Source: Hyphomicrobium_A sp963812795 (GTDB lineage: Bacteria; Pseudomonadota; Alphaproteobacteria; Rhizobiales; Hyphomicrobiaceae). Taken from it: a stretch of 64,000 bases of DNA. The first letter of the stretch is position 1, and each line of letters begins with the position of its first letter. The stretch is taken from the NCBI GenBank assembly GCA_963812795.1, contig CAWEWG010000012.1:104767-168766 (forward strand). Direction: 5' to 3'. Positions 56,045 through 64,000 of the stretch are shown here, one piece after another. Under the pieces are notes generated by a model. That model was not told the origin of the DNA. It saw nothing but the letters and a program-made list of their open reading frames with translations, and searched no databases. Made by a program: the position numbers and the translations under genes.

Positions 56045-57291
56045 TCACTCCGCGAAAGCTTTTGAACCGACTGCCGGGTTTCGCCGGTAGTAATTTGCGC
56101 TCAATCCGGAGACGGCAGTCACCTGCGCAGCCCAGTGTTCGAGTGCCTGGCGCTTCTCCCTTTCGTAGGCATGGCGGTCGTAGACACCGGCAATTGTTGA
56201 GCGGTCTGCCGACACGTGGTTCAGGCACTTGTCGACCACCAGCCTGGGGATTCCGAGCTTAGCCATGCCTGTTGCCGCCGTCCGCCGCAGGTCATGAGGC
56301 GTTAGATCGTCATCAAACTGGAAAAACTCGAGGCTGCGGTTCACTGCCTTCGACACTGCGTCTGCGGTGATGGCGCGCTTCGTGATCGCGCTCCGGAAGA
56401 CTAAATCCTCGTCCGGGGATCTATCGATCGCTTCCGCGAACAGCTCCATCGCCAGTGGTGAGAGTGGAACGTTGTGCGCGCAGCCGTTCTTGACGCGGTG
56501 CCCGGGCAAACGCCACTCCGCCTCCTTGAGGAAGATCTCTGACTTACGGACGCCGGCCACCTCGCCAAGTCGTTGCGCTGTCACGAGGCAGAGCCTCAGG
56601 ATCTGAGCCGTCTGCCAGGACATGGCCGCCTGCGGTAGGGCCTCCCAGAATGTCTTGATTTCATCTGTGGATAACGTCCGCTCGCGAGACTTTTCTGCCG
56701 CCGGTGCCTTCAATCCCAGGCAAGGCGTCGTCTCAATGAGGCCGGCGCCTAGCGCCCAATTGTACAAGCCTCGGATGGCGGCAAAGGTCCGGTTAGCCTG
56801 GATCGGGGCGCCACGAGCGACGACGCGCTGCAGCACGTCACCGATATCGGCCCCTTTATGCTCTCCAGCGGCTCGTTGCCGAGCAACGGGAGGACGTCCT
56901 TTTCGAGCATCTGGCGGTCTTGGGAGCCGGAGCGCTTGGATGCCTCCGCATGTTTCAAATACCGCTCAGCCAAGTCGCCAAGCGTTTTGGGGTGGCTTCC
57001 GGTGGCACGCTTACGGTCCCGGGCTGGATCCTCGCCCTTGGCGACCCGGGCCAAGATATCGAGCGCCGCGGCCCGGGCATCGGCCAGCGCGATCTGCGGG
57101 TATGGGCCGCACATGCATCGCCGACGGCGCCCATCGGATCTGCGCCGGTAAAGTACCGACCAGGACTTAGTGCCTTTCTCCGAGACGCGGAGGATCAGGC
57201 CCCTCACCTTGCCGTCGCGGATCTCGGCGCGGCGCCCGTCTTCAGGCTTAAGGCTGTCGACATAGCGGTCTGTGAGGTTTGCGAGTTGCAT
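56045..57291 (-). CDS. int: P4-type tyrosine integrase, one apparent frameshift
   Basis: It catalyses site-specific integration and excision at a tRNA gene. The N-terminal DUF4102-like part has MQLANLTDRYVDSLKPEDGR and GKVRGLILRVSEKGTKSWSV; the core-binding domain has KTLGDLAERYLKHAEASKRS. The catalytic domain has Arg in TAQRLGEVAG, the HxxR box in LTPHDLRRTAATGMAKLGIP and the Tyr in STIAGVYDRHAYEREKRQAL. Near 56851-56854, at a GGGG run, the frame shifts so that ESIKG continues as ADIGDVLQRVVARGAPIQAN; one missing G explains it. About 415 residues corrected. It lies about 145 bp from the tRNA-Asn remnant, which should be its attachment site. Confidence 0.85.
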
Positions 57292-57434
57292 GGCGTCTCC
57301 GGGTTCCGGTGGGGTTCCATCCACGCGAAACTTGCTGGGACGCGGTGCACTGCCGAGGAGAGCGTAACATCTTACCCGCCTTGGAAAAAACCGGGCTAAA
57401 GTCGTTTCAACAGGTTTCAGGAAACCCACTACCC

Positions 57435-57484
57435 GTTGACTGTTAATCGGACGGTCGTAGGTTCGAATCCTACCCACGGAGCCA
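57435..57484 (+). other. 3' half of a tRNA-Asn gene (attachment-site remnant)
   Basis: Contains the anticodon loop CTGTTAA (GTT, Asn), a T arm GTAGGTTCGAATCCTAC and the acceptor 3' strand with CCACGGAGCCA. The matching 5' acceptor strand TCCGTGG is not found upstream; instead the integrase region begins. This is the expected footprint of integration at the 3' end of tRNA-Asn and marks the right edge of the island. The intact tRNA copy is not in the window. Confidence 0.8.
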
Positions 57485-57543
57485 GTCTTGTTTGGTGGAT
57501 GCCGAACGCGGCCTGAGCGAAGGCTCGGCTGCCCATGAGCGAT

Positions 57544-57798
57544 CTAGCACTCTTTGTCGGCGCTCGCCTTTTTCACGGCCTTGAGCTGCCGCATGGCGGT
57601 GTCCCGCCGAGCCTCGTCATTCTCCAGAATGTGCTCGCTGCGGCTCGCCGTCATGCGCATTAGACGCACCGCCTCCTCACCGAGTTGCTCGCAACTGAAC
57701 CCCACGTAGTCGCCATAGCCCAGCGCTCGCCGCTCCGTGTATGCAGCGCATCCGCCGGCCACTAAGCAGACACTGACAATCGCCAACGCAGGTCGCAT
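57544..57798 (-). CDS. Small putative lipoprotein
   Basis: An 84-residue protein with a lipobox: MRPALAIVSVCLVAGGCAAY, lipidated Cys expected at residue 17. The mature part is charged and helical with a pair of Cys at SCEQL and the C-terminus (KEC), starting YTERRALGYGDYVGFSCEQL. Similar short lipoproteins occur in Hyphomicrobiales; function unknown. It is the first gene outside the island. Confidence 0.65.
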   Translation of the reverse strand: MRPALAIVSVCLVAGGCAAYTERRALGYGDYVGFSCEQLGEEAVRLMRMTASRSEHILENDEARRDTAMRQLKAVKKASADKEC

Positions 57799-57879
57799 TG
57801 CGATTCCTCCTCGGACGGATAACCGTGCGAGGCGGCGGCAGTTCCAGGATTATGCGCGCCGTCGCCATATCGGTGGCAC

Positions 57880-58335
57880 TTAGGGGCACTGCTTGACCAC
57901 CTGGGCCAATGCTTGCGTCCGGCCCTCGTAGAACTTGGCCACAGCCTGCGGGGACGTCAGCCCCTGCAGCGATTCAGCCATGGCACTGCAGGCGTCGCAG
58001 TTCGTGCTCAGCGTGTCGGCGTAGTCGCGTGCCGCCTCACGGACGATGCCGTCGACCAGCTCATATCTTTCCCGCGGCGTGATGGCATCCTGCGCCTTGC
58101 GGAAGTCGCGCATCAGTCCGGCCGACTCGTAGTTGTCGACAGCTTGTGCGTACTTTTCCGGTCCGAGGCATTGCTGGCATCGGCGCAGCGCGGCACCGGT
58201 CGCCATGACCGTCGTCAATTGCCCGGCGACGCTTATCTCCGCCGTCGAAAGGCACGTCTCTTGGGCGCTCGCAGCATGGACAATGGCGCTGGCGAGCAGC
58301 AGACCAACGCAAACAGGCGCGAGCTTTGCTTTCAT
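57880..58335 (-). CDS. Secreted Cys-rich helical protein
   Basis: A 151-residue protein with a signal peptide (MKAKLAPVCVGLLLASAIVH, cleavage near AASAQ). The mature part has at least six Cys in CxxC-like pairs (ALRRCQQCLG, TNCDACSAMA, and the ends ETCLST and KQCP), so disulfides are likely. Mostly helical. Family unknown. It lies 11 bp downstream of the L,D-transpeptidase gene, in the same direction, and is probably cotranscribed. Confidence 0.65.
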   Translation of the reverse strand: MKAKLAPVCVGLLLASAIVHAASAQETCLSTAEISVAGQLTTVMATGAALRRCQQCLGPEKYAQAVDNYESAGLMRDFRKAQDAITPRERYELVDGIVREAARDYADTLSTNCDACSAMAESLQGLTSPQAVAKFYEGRTQALAQVVKQCP

Positions 58336-58346
58336 CTGTTAAAGGA

Positions 58347-59753
58347 CTAAGGGGCCAACGTCACGGCGGGCGCCGGCTCGTTGGGATCGCGATCCATCTC
58401 GGCAATCTGATCGACGGCGCCGTCCCGGCCATAGATGTCGGGGCGGAACTCGACATCGCCGTCACGCTCGGCCCAGGCCGTGATGTAGACGAAGTACACC
58501 GGCACCGGACGCGTCAGGTTCACGTCGACGGCCTGACCGGCCTCGACAATCTGCTGCGCCCGACCCGACTGCCCGTACCCCTGCTCGTAGCTGGCGATCC
58601 AATCGACGAGGTCGAACACGCCTTCGACGCGCACGCAGCCGGCGCTGAAGGCGCGCGAGCGCTGCTTGAACAGCGGCTTCATCGGCGTGTCATGCATGTA
58701 GACCGTGTGCTCGTTCGGCATGTCGATGCGGACGAGACCCAAGGCATTCTGCGGACCCGGATCCTGGCGGAACTTGAGCTTCCTCGCCTCGGCCGAATTC
58801 CAGTCGACCGTCTGCGGGTCGACCTCGCGATTGCCGGCGGGATCGAGCACGCGGATCTTCTCGTTCTGCAGGTATTCCGGCTCCTTCATCAGGCGCGGAA
58901 TGAGGTCCAGGTGAGCCACGCTGTCGGGCACCCGCCAATAGGGAAAGAAGTTGAGGGCGCGGATCGACGCCTTCACCGACGGCGTCTGCCGCTCCGTGCG
59001 GCCGACGATGACGCGGTGCCGTTGCTGCACTTCGTACTTCGCCACCGCCTCGAGCTGGAACGCGGGGACGTTGACGAGCACGTAGCGCTCCTCGGCGGGC
59101 GTCGACATCAGCTCGCGTATGCGGCCGAGGTTCATGCGCAATTGGGCGATGCGCTCATCGACCGTCATGTTGAGCGCCGGGTAGGTCGAGCGCTCGACGC
59201 GTCCCGTGGGCCGCAACCCGTTGCGGCGCTGGTAACGCTTCACCGCATCGGTGAGGTCGCTGTCGAACGTGGAGGAGTTGTATCCGTCCGAGCGGGCCCG
59301 CAGATCCCCGCTCATCTGCAGTCGCCGACGCAGCAGCGGCACGCGCTCGTCGTCCTCGCCTTCGCGCATCATGCGACCGGGCGGAATGATCGGCCAGCCG
59401 CCGTTGTCGGCCATCTGCTGGTACTTGGCGATCGCCGCATCCATGGCGGCGATCATCTCGTCGCTGCGCATCGGCATGGCGTCGGGCCGCAGGTCGTCGA
59501 GCACCTCGTTCTGCTGAGCGGCGCGGTCGCGCGCGCGATCCTCCTGGCGGCGGCCCATGTAGTCAGGGGTTCCCGAGCCGGTGAGGCTCTCCCACCAATT
59601 GGCTTGCGGCCCCTGTCCAAGGGCCGGGGTACCGAGCGCAAGCACGCCAAACAAGCCGGCAAGGGCGAACAATGTCAGGCCGTAAGCTTCGGCACCCCGC
59701 GTGAAATTGCGATATGAACCCAAATGCCGCGCCGGGGCGCGAACTGCCAGCAT
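58347..59753 (-). CDS. YcbB-type murein L,D-transpeptidase
   Basis: It forms 3-3 cross-links in peptidoglycan. From MLAVRAPARHLGSYRNFTRG (468 residues) it has a signal/anchor helix (LTLFALAGLFGVLALGTPAL), a peptidoglycan-binding-like region (DAVKRYQRRNGLRPTGRVER) and a YkuD domain with HDTPMKPLFKQRSRAFSAGC, where His and the catalytic Cys of S-x-G-C-V-R are present. The upstream start at 59810 is possible. The Cys here contrasts with the 3779-4612 protein. Gene order: siderophore-interacting protein gene upstream, Cys-rich secreted protein downstream. Confidence 0.85.
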   Translation of the reverse strand: MLAVRAPARHLGSYRNFTRGAEAYGLTLFALAGLFGVLALGTPALGQGPQANWWESLTGSGTPDYMGRRQEDRARDRAAQQNEVLDDLRPDAMPMRSDEMIAAMDAAIAKYQQMADNGGWPIIPPGRMMREGEDDERVPLLRRRLQMSGDLRARSDGYNSSTFDSDLTDAVKRYQRRNGLRPTGRVERSTYPALNMTVDERIAQLRMNLGRIRELMSTPAEERYVLVNVPAFQLEAVAKYEVQQRHRVIVGRTERQTPSVKASIRALNFFPYWRVPDSVAHLDLIPRLMKEPEYLQNEKIRVLDPAGNREVDPQTVDWNSAEARKLKFRQDPGPQNALGLVRIDMPNEHTVYMHDTPMKPLFKQRSRAFSAGCVRVEGVFDLVDWIASYEQGYGQSGRAQQIVEAGQAVDVNLTRPVPVYFVYITAWAERDGDVEFRPDIYGRDGAVDQIAEMDRDPNEPAPAVTLAP

Positions 59754-59952
59754 GAATCCGTCCTGATGTTGGTCGACGAGCCGCAAACCCAGCCGCCTGT
59801 GTGATTGCAATTCCCTGGCGAGGCGCGCCCACGATCCTCGCTCGCCAATGCCTCAATAGCCGCCAGGATATGGCCAAACCAAGACGATTGGACGCCGTTG
59901 CTTTTAACGCTCGCGGACGCTGCCGACGCGATGCGATTTGGTCGCACTGAGC

Positions 59953-60749
59953 TTAGTCCAAGCCGCTCTTGCCCTGCGCCCAATAGGCCTTGGTCTTCAC
60001 CCGCGATGATGCGACGCCGCCTGCTTTCAGGGCGCGGCTTACGCGCTGGATCGACGACGCCTTGCCTGTAAGAACGAAATGCGCGCCGCTTGCGGCGAGG
60101 GGCAACACCTCATCTTCGGCCGCGGCGAGATGGACGTCGTCGGCGATGCGCTCGATCAACGTTGCTTGGTCGAGGCCGATCGCCTCCGCTACCTGCCGCG
60201 ACTCCGCGACATCCGAGACCTCGAACACATGCATTGCACCGGCACCCTGCGGGCTATCGCGGAGTGCCGCCGCCAGGCCGAACGAAGTTTCATCGCCGAA
60301 CAGGACCACCGGCGATGCAAGACCGGATAGATCGAGCGAGCGGCGCGGACCGAAGAACTGGCAGGTGTCGCCTTCGCGCAGGCCGCTTGCCCATCGGCTG
60401 CCGGGACCGTTCCCATGAGAGAAGGTGAGCATTCGTGTCCTGCCGCTGTCGGCGTTCCACGACATAGGCGTGTAGGTCCGCGCGCTAAGACCCGAGCCCA
60501 TCGTGACCTGGACCTTTTGGCCAGCCGTCCAGGCGACGTTCGTGAGCGCTTCGCCTTCCAGGTCGACGAGCCGAAAGTGCGGCGAGAGCGTCTCGACCGC
60601 GGCAACGCGCGCAGGACGCAGAGCAACGTCCGCGTCAATCGACCCGGTGGGGCGAGCGGCAGCGTAGAACTATGCGGGCCATCGGCGGGTTGGGTCAAAG
60701 GTCCGCTCCCGTCACCCGAGTTTTCGATGTCGCCTGCCACGCGGGTCAC
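59953..60749 (-). CDS. Siderophore-interacting protein (FAD/NAD(P)H ferric reductase), one apparent frameshift
   Basis: Reductase of the ViuB/SIP family that releases iron from ferric siderophores in the cytoplasm. The body has SARTYTPMSWN (flavin-binding RxYT box), RWASGLREGDTCQFFGPRRS and the C-terminal signature KAYWAQGKSGLD. The start, MTRVAGDIENSGDGSGPLTQ, is in another frame; adding one C to a CCCC run (GGGG at 60649-60652) joins it to GSIDADVALRPARVAAVETL. The corrected length is about 265 residues. The stop-start overlap with the upstream methyltransferase is ATGA. Confidence 0.75.
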
Positions 60750-61438
60750 ATCGTCTTGACCGTGAATTCGTTGCCGCGCCCCGGATAGAACGGCAGTGGC
60801 ACCGAGAGATAGCCGTTCTGAGGATCGCGTACGTACTCGATGTAGCCGCCCGCCTCCGCCAACGCATTCTCGCCGATGATGATCGCCCCCGGTTTCAGAT
60901 GCGGCTCCAGCAGCTTGAGGATGGGAAGATAGAGCGTGAAGGCGCCGTCGAGCATCACCATGTCGAGGTCGCCGCCCACGTCGGATTTGAGGGTTTCGCG
61001 CGCATCGCCAACGCGAAATTCGACCAGGTCGGCCAGCCCGGCGGCGGCGACGTTCGCCTGCGCCCGCTCCGCCTTGCCGGGTTCGAGATCGGTTCCGATC
61101 AGGCGGCCGCCGCCCATGTCGCGCAACGCCGCCGCCAGGTAGATGGCAGAAACCCCCATCGAGGATCCGAACTCGACAATGCGCTTAGCCTTGCAGGACC
61201 GGGCGCACATGTAGAGAAAACGCCCGAACTCCGGGGAGACGCTTAGGAAGTTGCCGGCGTAACCGTGATACAGCCCCGTCAGATCCTTGTTCTCAGCCTC
61301 GATGACCTGGCTCATCGCCTGCTCGACATTGGCCATCTCGCTTGTGAAGGCCTGCATCAGCGGTGCATCGGCCGCGTCCGCTTCCTGATGGAGCAGTTTG
61401 AGAACTTCTGCGACCGGGCCGCTGCTGAGTGAATCCAT
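60746..61438 (-). CDS. Class I SAM-dependent methyltransferase
   Basis: A 230-residue methyltransferase with the SAM motif VEFGSSMGVSAIYLAAALRD and IGTDLEPGKAERAQANVAAA, then VMLDGAFTLYLPILKLLEPH and LKPGAIIIGENAL. The order resembles O-methyltransferases of the catechol type (COG4122). The substrate is not evident. Its stop overlaps the start of the siderophore-interacting protein gene (ATGA), so methyltransferase and reductase should be cotranslated. A role in siderophore chemistry is possible from context only. Confidence 0.75.
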   Translation of the reverse strand: MDSLSSGPVAEVLKLLHQEADAADAPLMQAFTSEMANVEQAMSQVIEAENKDLTGLYHGYAGNFLSVSPEFGRFLYMCARSCKAKRIVEFGSSMGVSAIYLAAALRDMGGGRLIGTDLEPGKAERAQANVAAAGLADLVEFRVGDARETLKSDVGGDLDMVMLDGAFTLYLPILKLLEPHLKPGAIIIGENALAEAGGYIEYVRDPQNGYLSVPLPFYPGRGNEFTVKTM

Positions 61439-61585
61439 GTTTCGGGCTCCTGAGAATGCGCCGGCCGGCGCGTTTCAGAGCCTGGATACGCAATCGCCCG
61501 CCTGACCGCATTCCGCAAACGGGACAATATATTGCGATTTCTGGTCAGGTGCCCGCGAGGGGGTTTGTGCGCAGGCGGAGCGAGA

Positions 61586-62396
61586 TCACGCGGCGATGCG
61601 GCGTTCCGCCAGATACCGGGCGGGGGGCTTGCCCAGGGCCTTGCGGAACATTGTGACGAAGGCGCTCGCGCCCTCATAGCCGAGATCGAGCGCCACGCTC
61701 TGGACCGACGCTCCTTGGTCGAGACGCTGCAGAGCTATGAGGATGTGCAGCTGTTGGCGCCAGCGGCCGAAGCTCATGCCGGTTTCGCGTTTCAGGGCGC
61801 GGGTCAGGGTCCGCGGGGCGACGGCCATGCGCCGGCCCCAGTCGTCGATCGTCGCGCGGTCGGATGGATCGGCCATCATCGCGACGGCGATCTTACGCAG
61901 CTTGACCGACGGATCGGGAAGTTCAGCTTCTCGACGGGCGCGACAGACAGTTGGTCGAGCAGCACCGTGGCGATCCGGCCGTCGCCGCCATCGACATCGT
62001 ACAGGACCGGCATCTGCGTGACGTGCAGCAGCAGACGCTCCAGCAATGGCGAGATCGAAAGCGTGCAGCATTGTCTGGGAGCGCCGGCGCCGCATCCGGT
62101 TCGACGAACAGGCAATAGACCTCGACATTTCCGGCGGCGGTCACGCTGTGGGGAAGATTGCCGGGGATCCACACCGCACAGCGCGGCGGCACGATCCAGA
62201 CGCTGCTGCCGGCTTCGCACCTGACAACGCCGCGCAAGGTCAGGATAAGCTGAGCCTTCCGATGCTCGTGAATGGGCATCTCCACGCCCTTGGTGAACAT
62301 GTCGAAGCCGACGGCGGCGATGGCGCGGGGCACGTCCTCGGGATCGAAATCATCATCGGGGCGAAGATCGTCCTCTTTGAGCCGGTAGAAGGGCAT
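61586..62396 (-). CDS. AraC-family regulator with cupin domain, two apparent frameshifts
   Basis: Transcriptional regulator. N-terminal cupin-like part in one frame: MPFYRLKEDDLRPDDDFDPE, EMPIHEHRKAQLILTLRG, VPPRCAVWIPGNLPHSV. The middle in a second frame: LERLLLHVTQMPVLYDVDG, and the AraC helix-turn-helix in a third: DWGRRMAVAPRTLTRALKRE, SVALDLGYEGASAFVTMFRK and ALGKPPARYL. The frame changes near 62066-62070 and near 61916-61924 are each the size of one lost base. The corrected length is about 270 residues. It is upstream of the methyltransferase, a likely target. Confidence 0.75.
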
Positions 62397-62521
62397 GGCG
62401 GGTGACGGTCGATCCCGGTGCGATTGACTAGATCAGACAATATCAGTCCGCGATGGCGACTTTCAACACAGGAGGCCCCTTTTAAGCCGGCGGCGGATCC
62501 ACCGTCGATCAGTCCTAGTGT

Positions 62522-63550
62522 TCAAGACACATCCCGGCTTTGAAAATGATCCCAGCCGGTTTCAGTGAAGACCATGGCGTTCCCGCTCTCGTCGAAAGCA
62601 CGCACGCCCGTCTCGGCCGTGATCGACCCAATGCAGGTCACGCGGACGCCGGCCCGCTGCGCCAGCCGCTCAAAGTCATCTGCGCGCGCAACCGGGACAG
62701 TCGCCAGAACCTCATAGTCCTCCCCGCCGGTAAGCAACGCGCCGAGGGTGGTGCCACCGGCAGCGACGACGGTACGTGTCGCCTGGGAGATCGGCACCCT
62801 CGCCGCCTCGATGCGACCGCCCACGCTCGATGCGCGGCATAGGCGCTCGAGGTCCTTCATCAACCCATCGGAAATGTCCATCGCTGCCGAGGCGCAGGCG
62901 CGCAGCGCCGGCACCAGCGCAACGGGCGGCTGCGGCCGCGAGAATTTTGCCGACAGCGCATCACAGGCCGCGTGGTCGAGCTTCCAGCGCTCGCGCAACC
63001 CGGAATCGCGCGCCAGCGCCAGCCCCAGCGCGGCATCGCCAATCGCGCCCGACGCGTAGACGTGATCGCCAGACTGCGCCGTCGACCGCCGCACCATGGT
63101 GCCGGAAGGCACGCATCCGAAGGCGGTGATCGACACGCTGAGCGGCCCCGGCGTACGGTCCGTGTCGCCGCCCGCGAGATGACAACCGAACGTCTCCTGG
63201 GCACTCCGCAAACCTGCAGCGAACTTACGGAGCCAAGCAAGGTCCGGGCCGGCGGGAAGCGCGATGCTCATCAGGTAGGCGAGCGGCTCGGCGCCCTTGG
63301 CGACGAGATCGGAAATATTGACGGCGAGCGCCTTCCAGCCGACAGCGCCTGCGTCTTCGCCCGGAAAGAAGTGGACGCCTTCAATCAAAGCGTCGGTCGT
63401 GACAACCAGCTCCGTGCCGGGTGGCGGCGCGATGACGGCGCAATCGTCTTTCAGTGCGAAAGCGCCTGCGAAAGCAGCCGCGAGCGGCGCCAAAAATTCG
63501 GCGATCAGCGATTCCTCGCCCGTAGCCGGCTTATTTGGATCGTTTGGCAT
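62522..63550 (-). CDS. thiL: Thiamine-monophosphate kinase
   Basis: It phosphorylates thiamine monophosphate to thiamine diphosphate. The 342-residue protein has FALKDDCAVIAPPPGTELVV, VTTDALIEGVHFFPGEDAGA, GWKALAVNISDLVAKGAEPL, GGDTDRTPGPLSVSITAFG, and AAMDISDGLMKDLERLCRAS with LLTGGEDYEVLA, the PurM/ThiL-type metal and nucleotide sites. It begins MPNDPNKPATGEE; its start overlaps the nusB end by 20 bp. The nusB-thiL pair is common in alphaproteobacteria. A Met further upstream is only an artefact of the overlapping frame. Confidence 0.93.
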   Translation of the reverse strand: MPNDPNKPATGEESLIAEFLAPLAAAFAGAFALKDDCAVIAPPPGTELVVTTDALIEGVHFFPGEDAGAVGWKALAVNISDLVAKGAEPLAYLMSIALPAGPDLAWLRKFAAGLRSAQETFGCHLAGGDTDRTPGPLSVSITAFGCVPSGTMVRRSTAQSGDHVYASGAIGDAALGLALARDSGLRERWKLDHAACDALSAKFSRPQPPVALVPALRACASAAMDISDGLMKDLERLCRASSVGGRIEAARVPISQATRTVVAAGGTTLGALLTGGEDYEVLATVPVARADDFERLAQRAGVRVTCIGSITAETGVRAFDESGNAMVFTETGWDHFQSRDVS

Positions 63551-64000
63551 CGCGGTCGAACTCGGCGGCGCGCAGTTGCCGCGCCAGCTTGTCGAGCACG
63601 CCGTTGACGACTTTCGGCTCGTCCTCCGAGAAGAACGAGTGCGCAACGTTGATGTACTCGTTGATGACGACGCGATGCGGCACGTCCGGGCGCTCCATCA
63701 ATTCGAACACGCCGGCACGCAGGATAGCGCGCACGATGGCGTCGATGCGCACAAGGCGCCAGCCTTCGGCGAGCTGATGATCGACGAGCGGATCTATGTC
63801 GCGCTGGCGGCGGACGACGCCGCGAATGAGCTCAGCGAAGAAGACGGGGTCGGCACCGGCGGCAACTTCATCACCCGGCGCGCGCGGAAAGCGCAAGCGC
63901 GCGAATCGTCGATGACGTCGTTGAGGTCGGTTCCGGCAAGGTCCATCTGGTAGAGCCCCTGCACCGTGGCGACGCGAGCCGCTGTCCGCGGGGGCAGCGC
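63531..64000 (-). CDS. nusB: Transcription antitermination factor NusB, 5' end outside window, one apparent frameshift
   Basis: It acts in rRNA antitermination with NusE. The visible part has TAARVATVQGLYQMDLAGTD, FFAELIRGVVRRQRDIDPLV, RVVINEYINVAHSFFSEDEP and KVVNGVLDKLARQLRAAEFD. Near 63903-63907 the frame breaks: LNDVIDD runs into nonsense in one frame, and FARLRFPRAPGDEVAAGADP follows in the other; one lost base after GA (GAG-TTC) restores it. The gene is normally essential, so this is probably a sequence error. The start lies beyond the right edge. Confidence 0.88.
   Translation of the reverse strand, partial: AAPADSGSRRHGAGALPDGPCRNRPQRRHRRFARLRFPRAPGDEVAAGADPVFFAELIRGVVRRQRDIDPLVDHQLAEGWRLVRIDAIVRAILRAGVFELMERPDVPHRVVINEYINVAHSFFSEDEPKVVNGVLDKLARQLRAAEFDRDAKRSK

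Overview
The window is a high-GC chromosomal segment of an alphaproteobacterium. The gene order pyrH-tsf-rpsB, then dnaE-lolD-lolC-proS-DUF1467-mce-rnj-birA-nuoN...nuoA, together with the accessory gene types, points to the Hyphomicrobiales (Rhizobiales), probably near the Xanthobacteraceae/Bradyrhizobiaceae. This is judged from gene order and protein style, not from a database search.

Layout. 1-2635 (minus) holds translation genes: partial pyrH, tsf, and rpsB with a C-terminal extension. 2837-3619 (plus) is a DUF155 protein. 3779-12090 (minus) holds an L,D-transpeptidase-fold protein, dnaE, lolD, lolC and a short archaeal-type proS. 12712-32817 (minus) is one long run read right to left: nuoA-B-C-[membrane protein, 33-aa ORF, FlK-like thioesterase]-D-[membrane protein]-E-F-[membrane protein]-G-H-I-J-K-[VOC protein]-L-M-N-birA-rnj-mce-DUF1467, closed by a strong intrinsic terminator at about 12.66 kb. 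All 14 complex I subunits are present, with six extra genes embedded among them. 33-36.7 kb holds a HEFAH putative metalloprotease, a small secreted protein and a TonB-dependent receptor.

About 36.98-57.48 kb is an accessory, island-like region. It is bounded by the 3' halves of two different tRNA genes (tRNA-Asp, minus, and tRNA-Asn, plus). A P4-type integrase lies beside the right one. It contains many very small genes, gene debris (ligase-domain, kinase and cNMP-binding fragments), copies of a palindromic repeat built on CCGCTTTGGGTCAGAAGCGG, a secreted caspase-FGE fusion, an orphan FdsD-like protein, PilZ, PRC-barrel, cNMP-binding and BrkB/YihY proteins, an acyl-CoA dehydrogenase and a Cu/Zn superoxide dismutase. 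The mix suggests stress and envelope functions, but this is inference. From 57.5 kb core-like genes resume: lipoprotein, Cys-rich secreted protein, YcbB-type L,D-transpeptidase, siderophore-interacting protein, methyltransferase, AraC regulator, thiL and partial nusB.

A caution for the reader: at least a dozen genes, including the normally essential tsf, dnaE, proS, nuoF and nusB, are broken by apparent single-base shifts, several in short homopolymers. Reading through one inserted or missing base restores a normal protein each time. The simplest reading is residual indel error in the assembly, so apparent pseudogenes here should be treated with suspicion.
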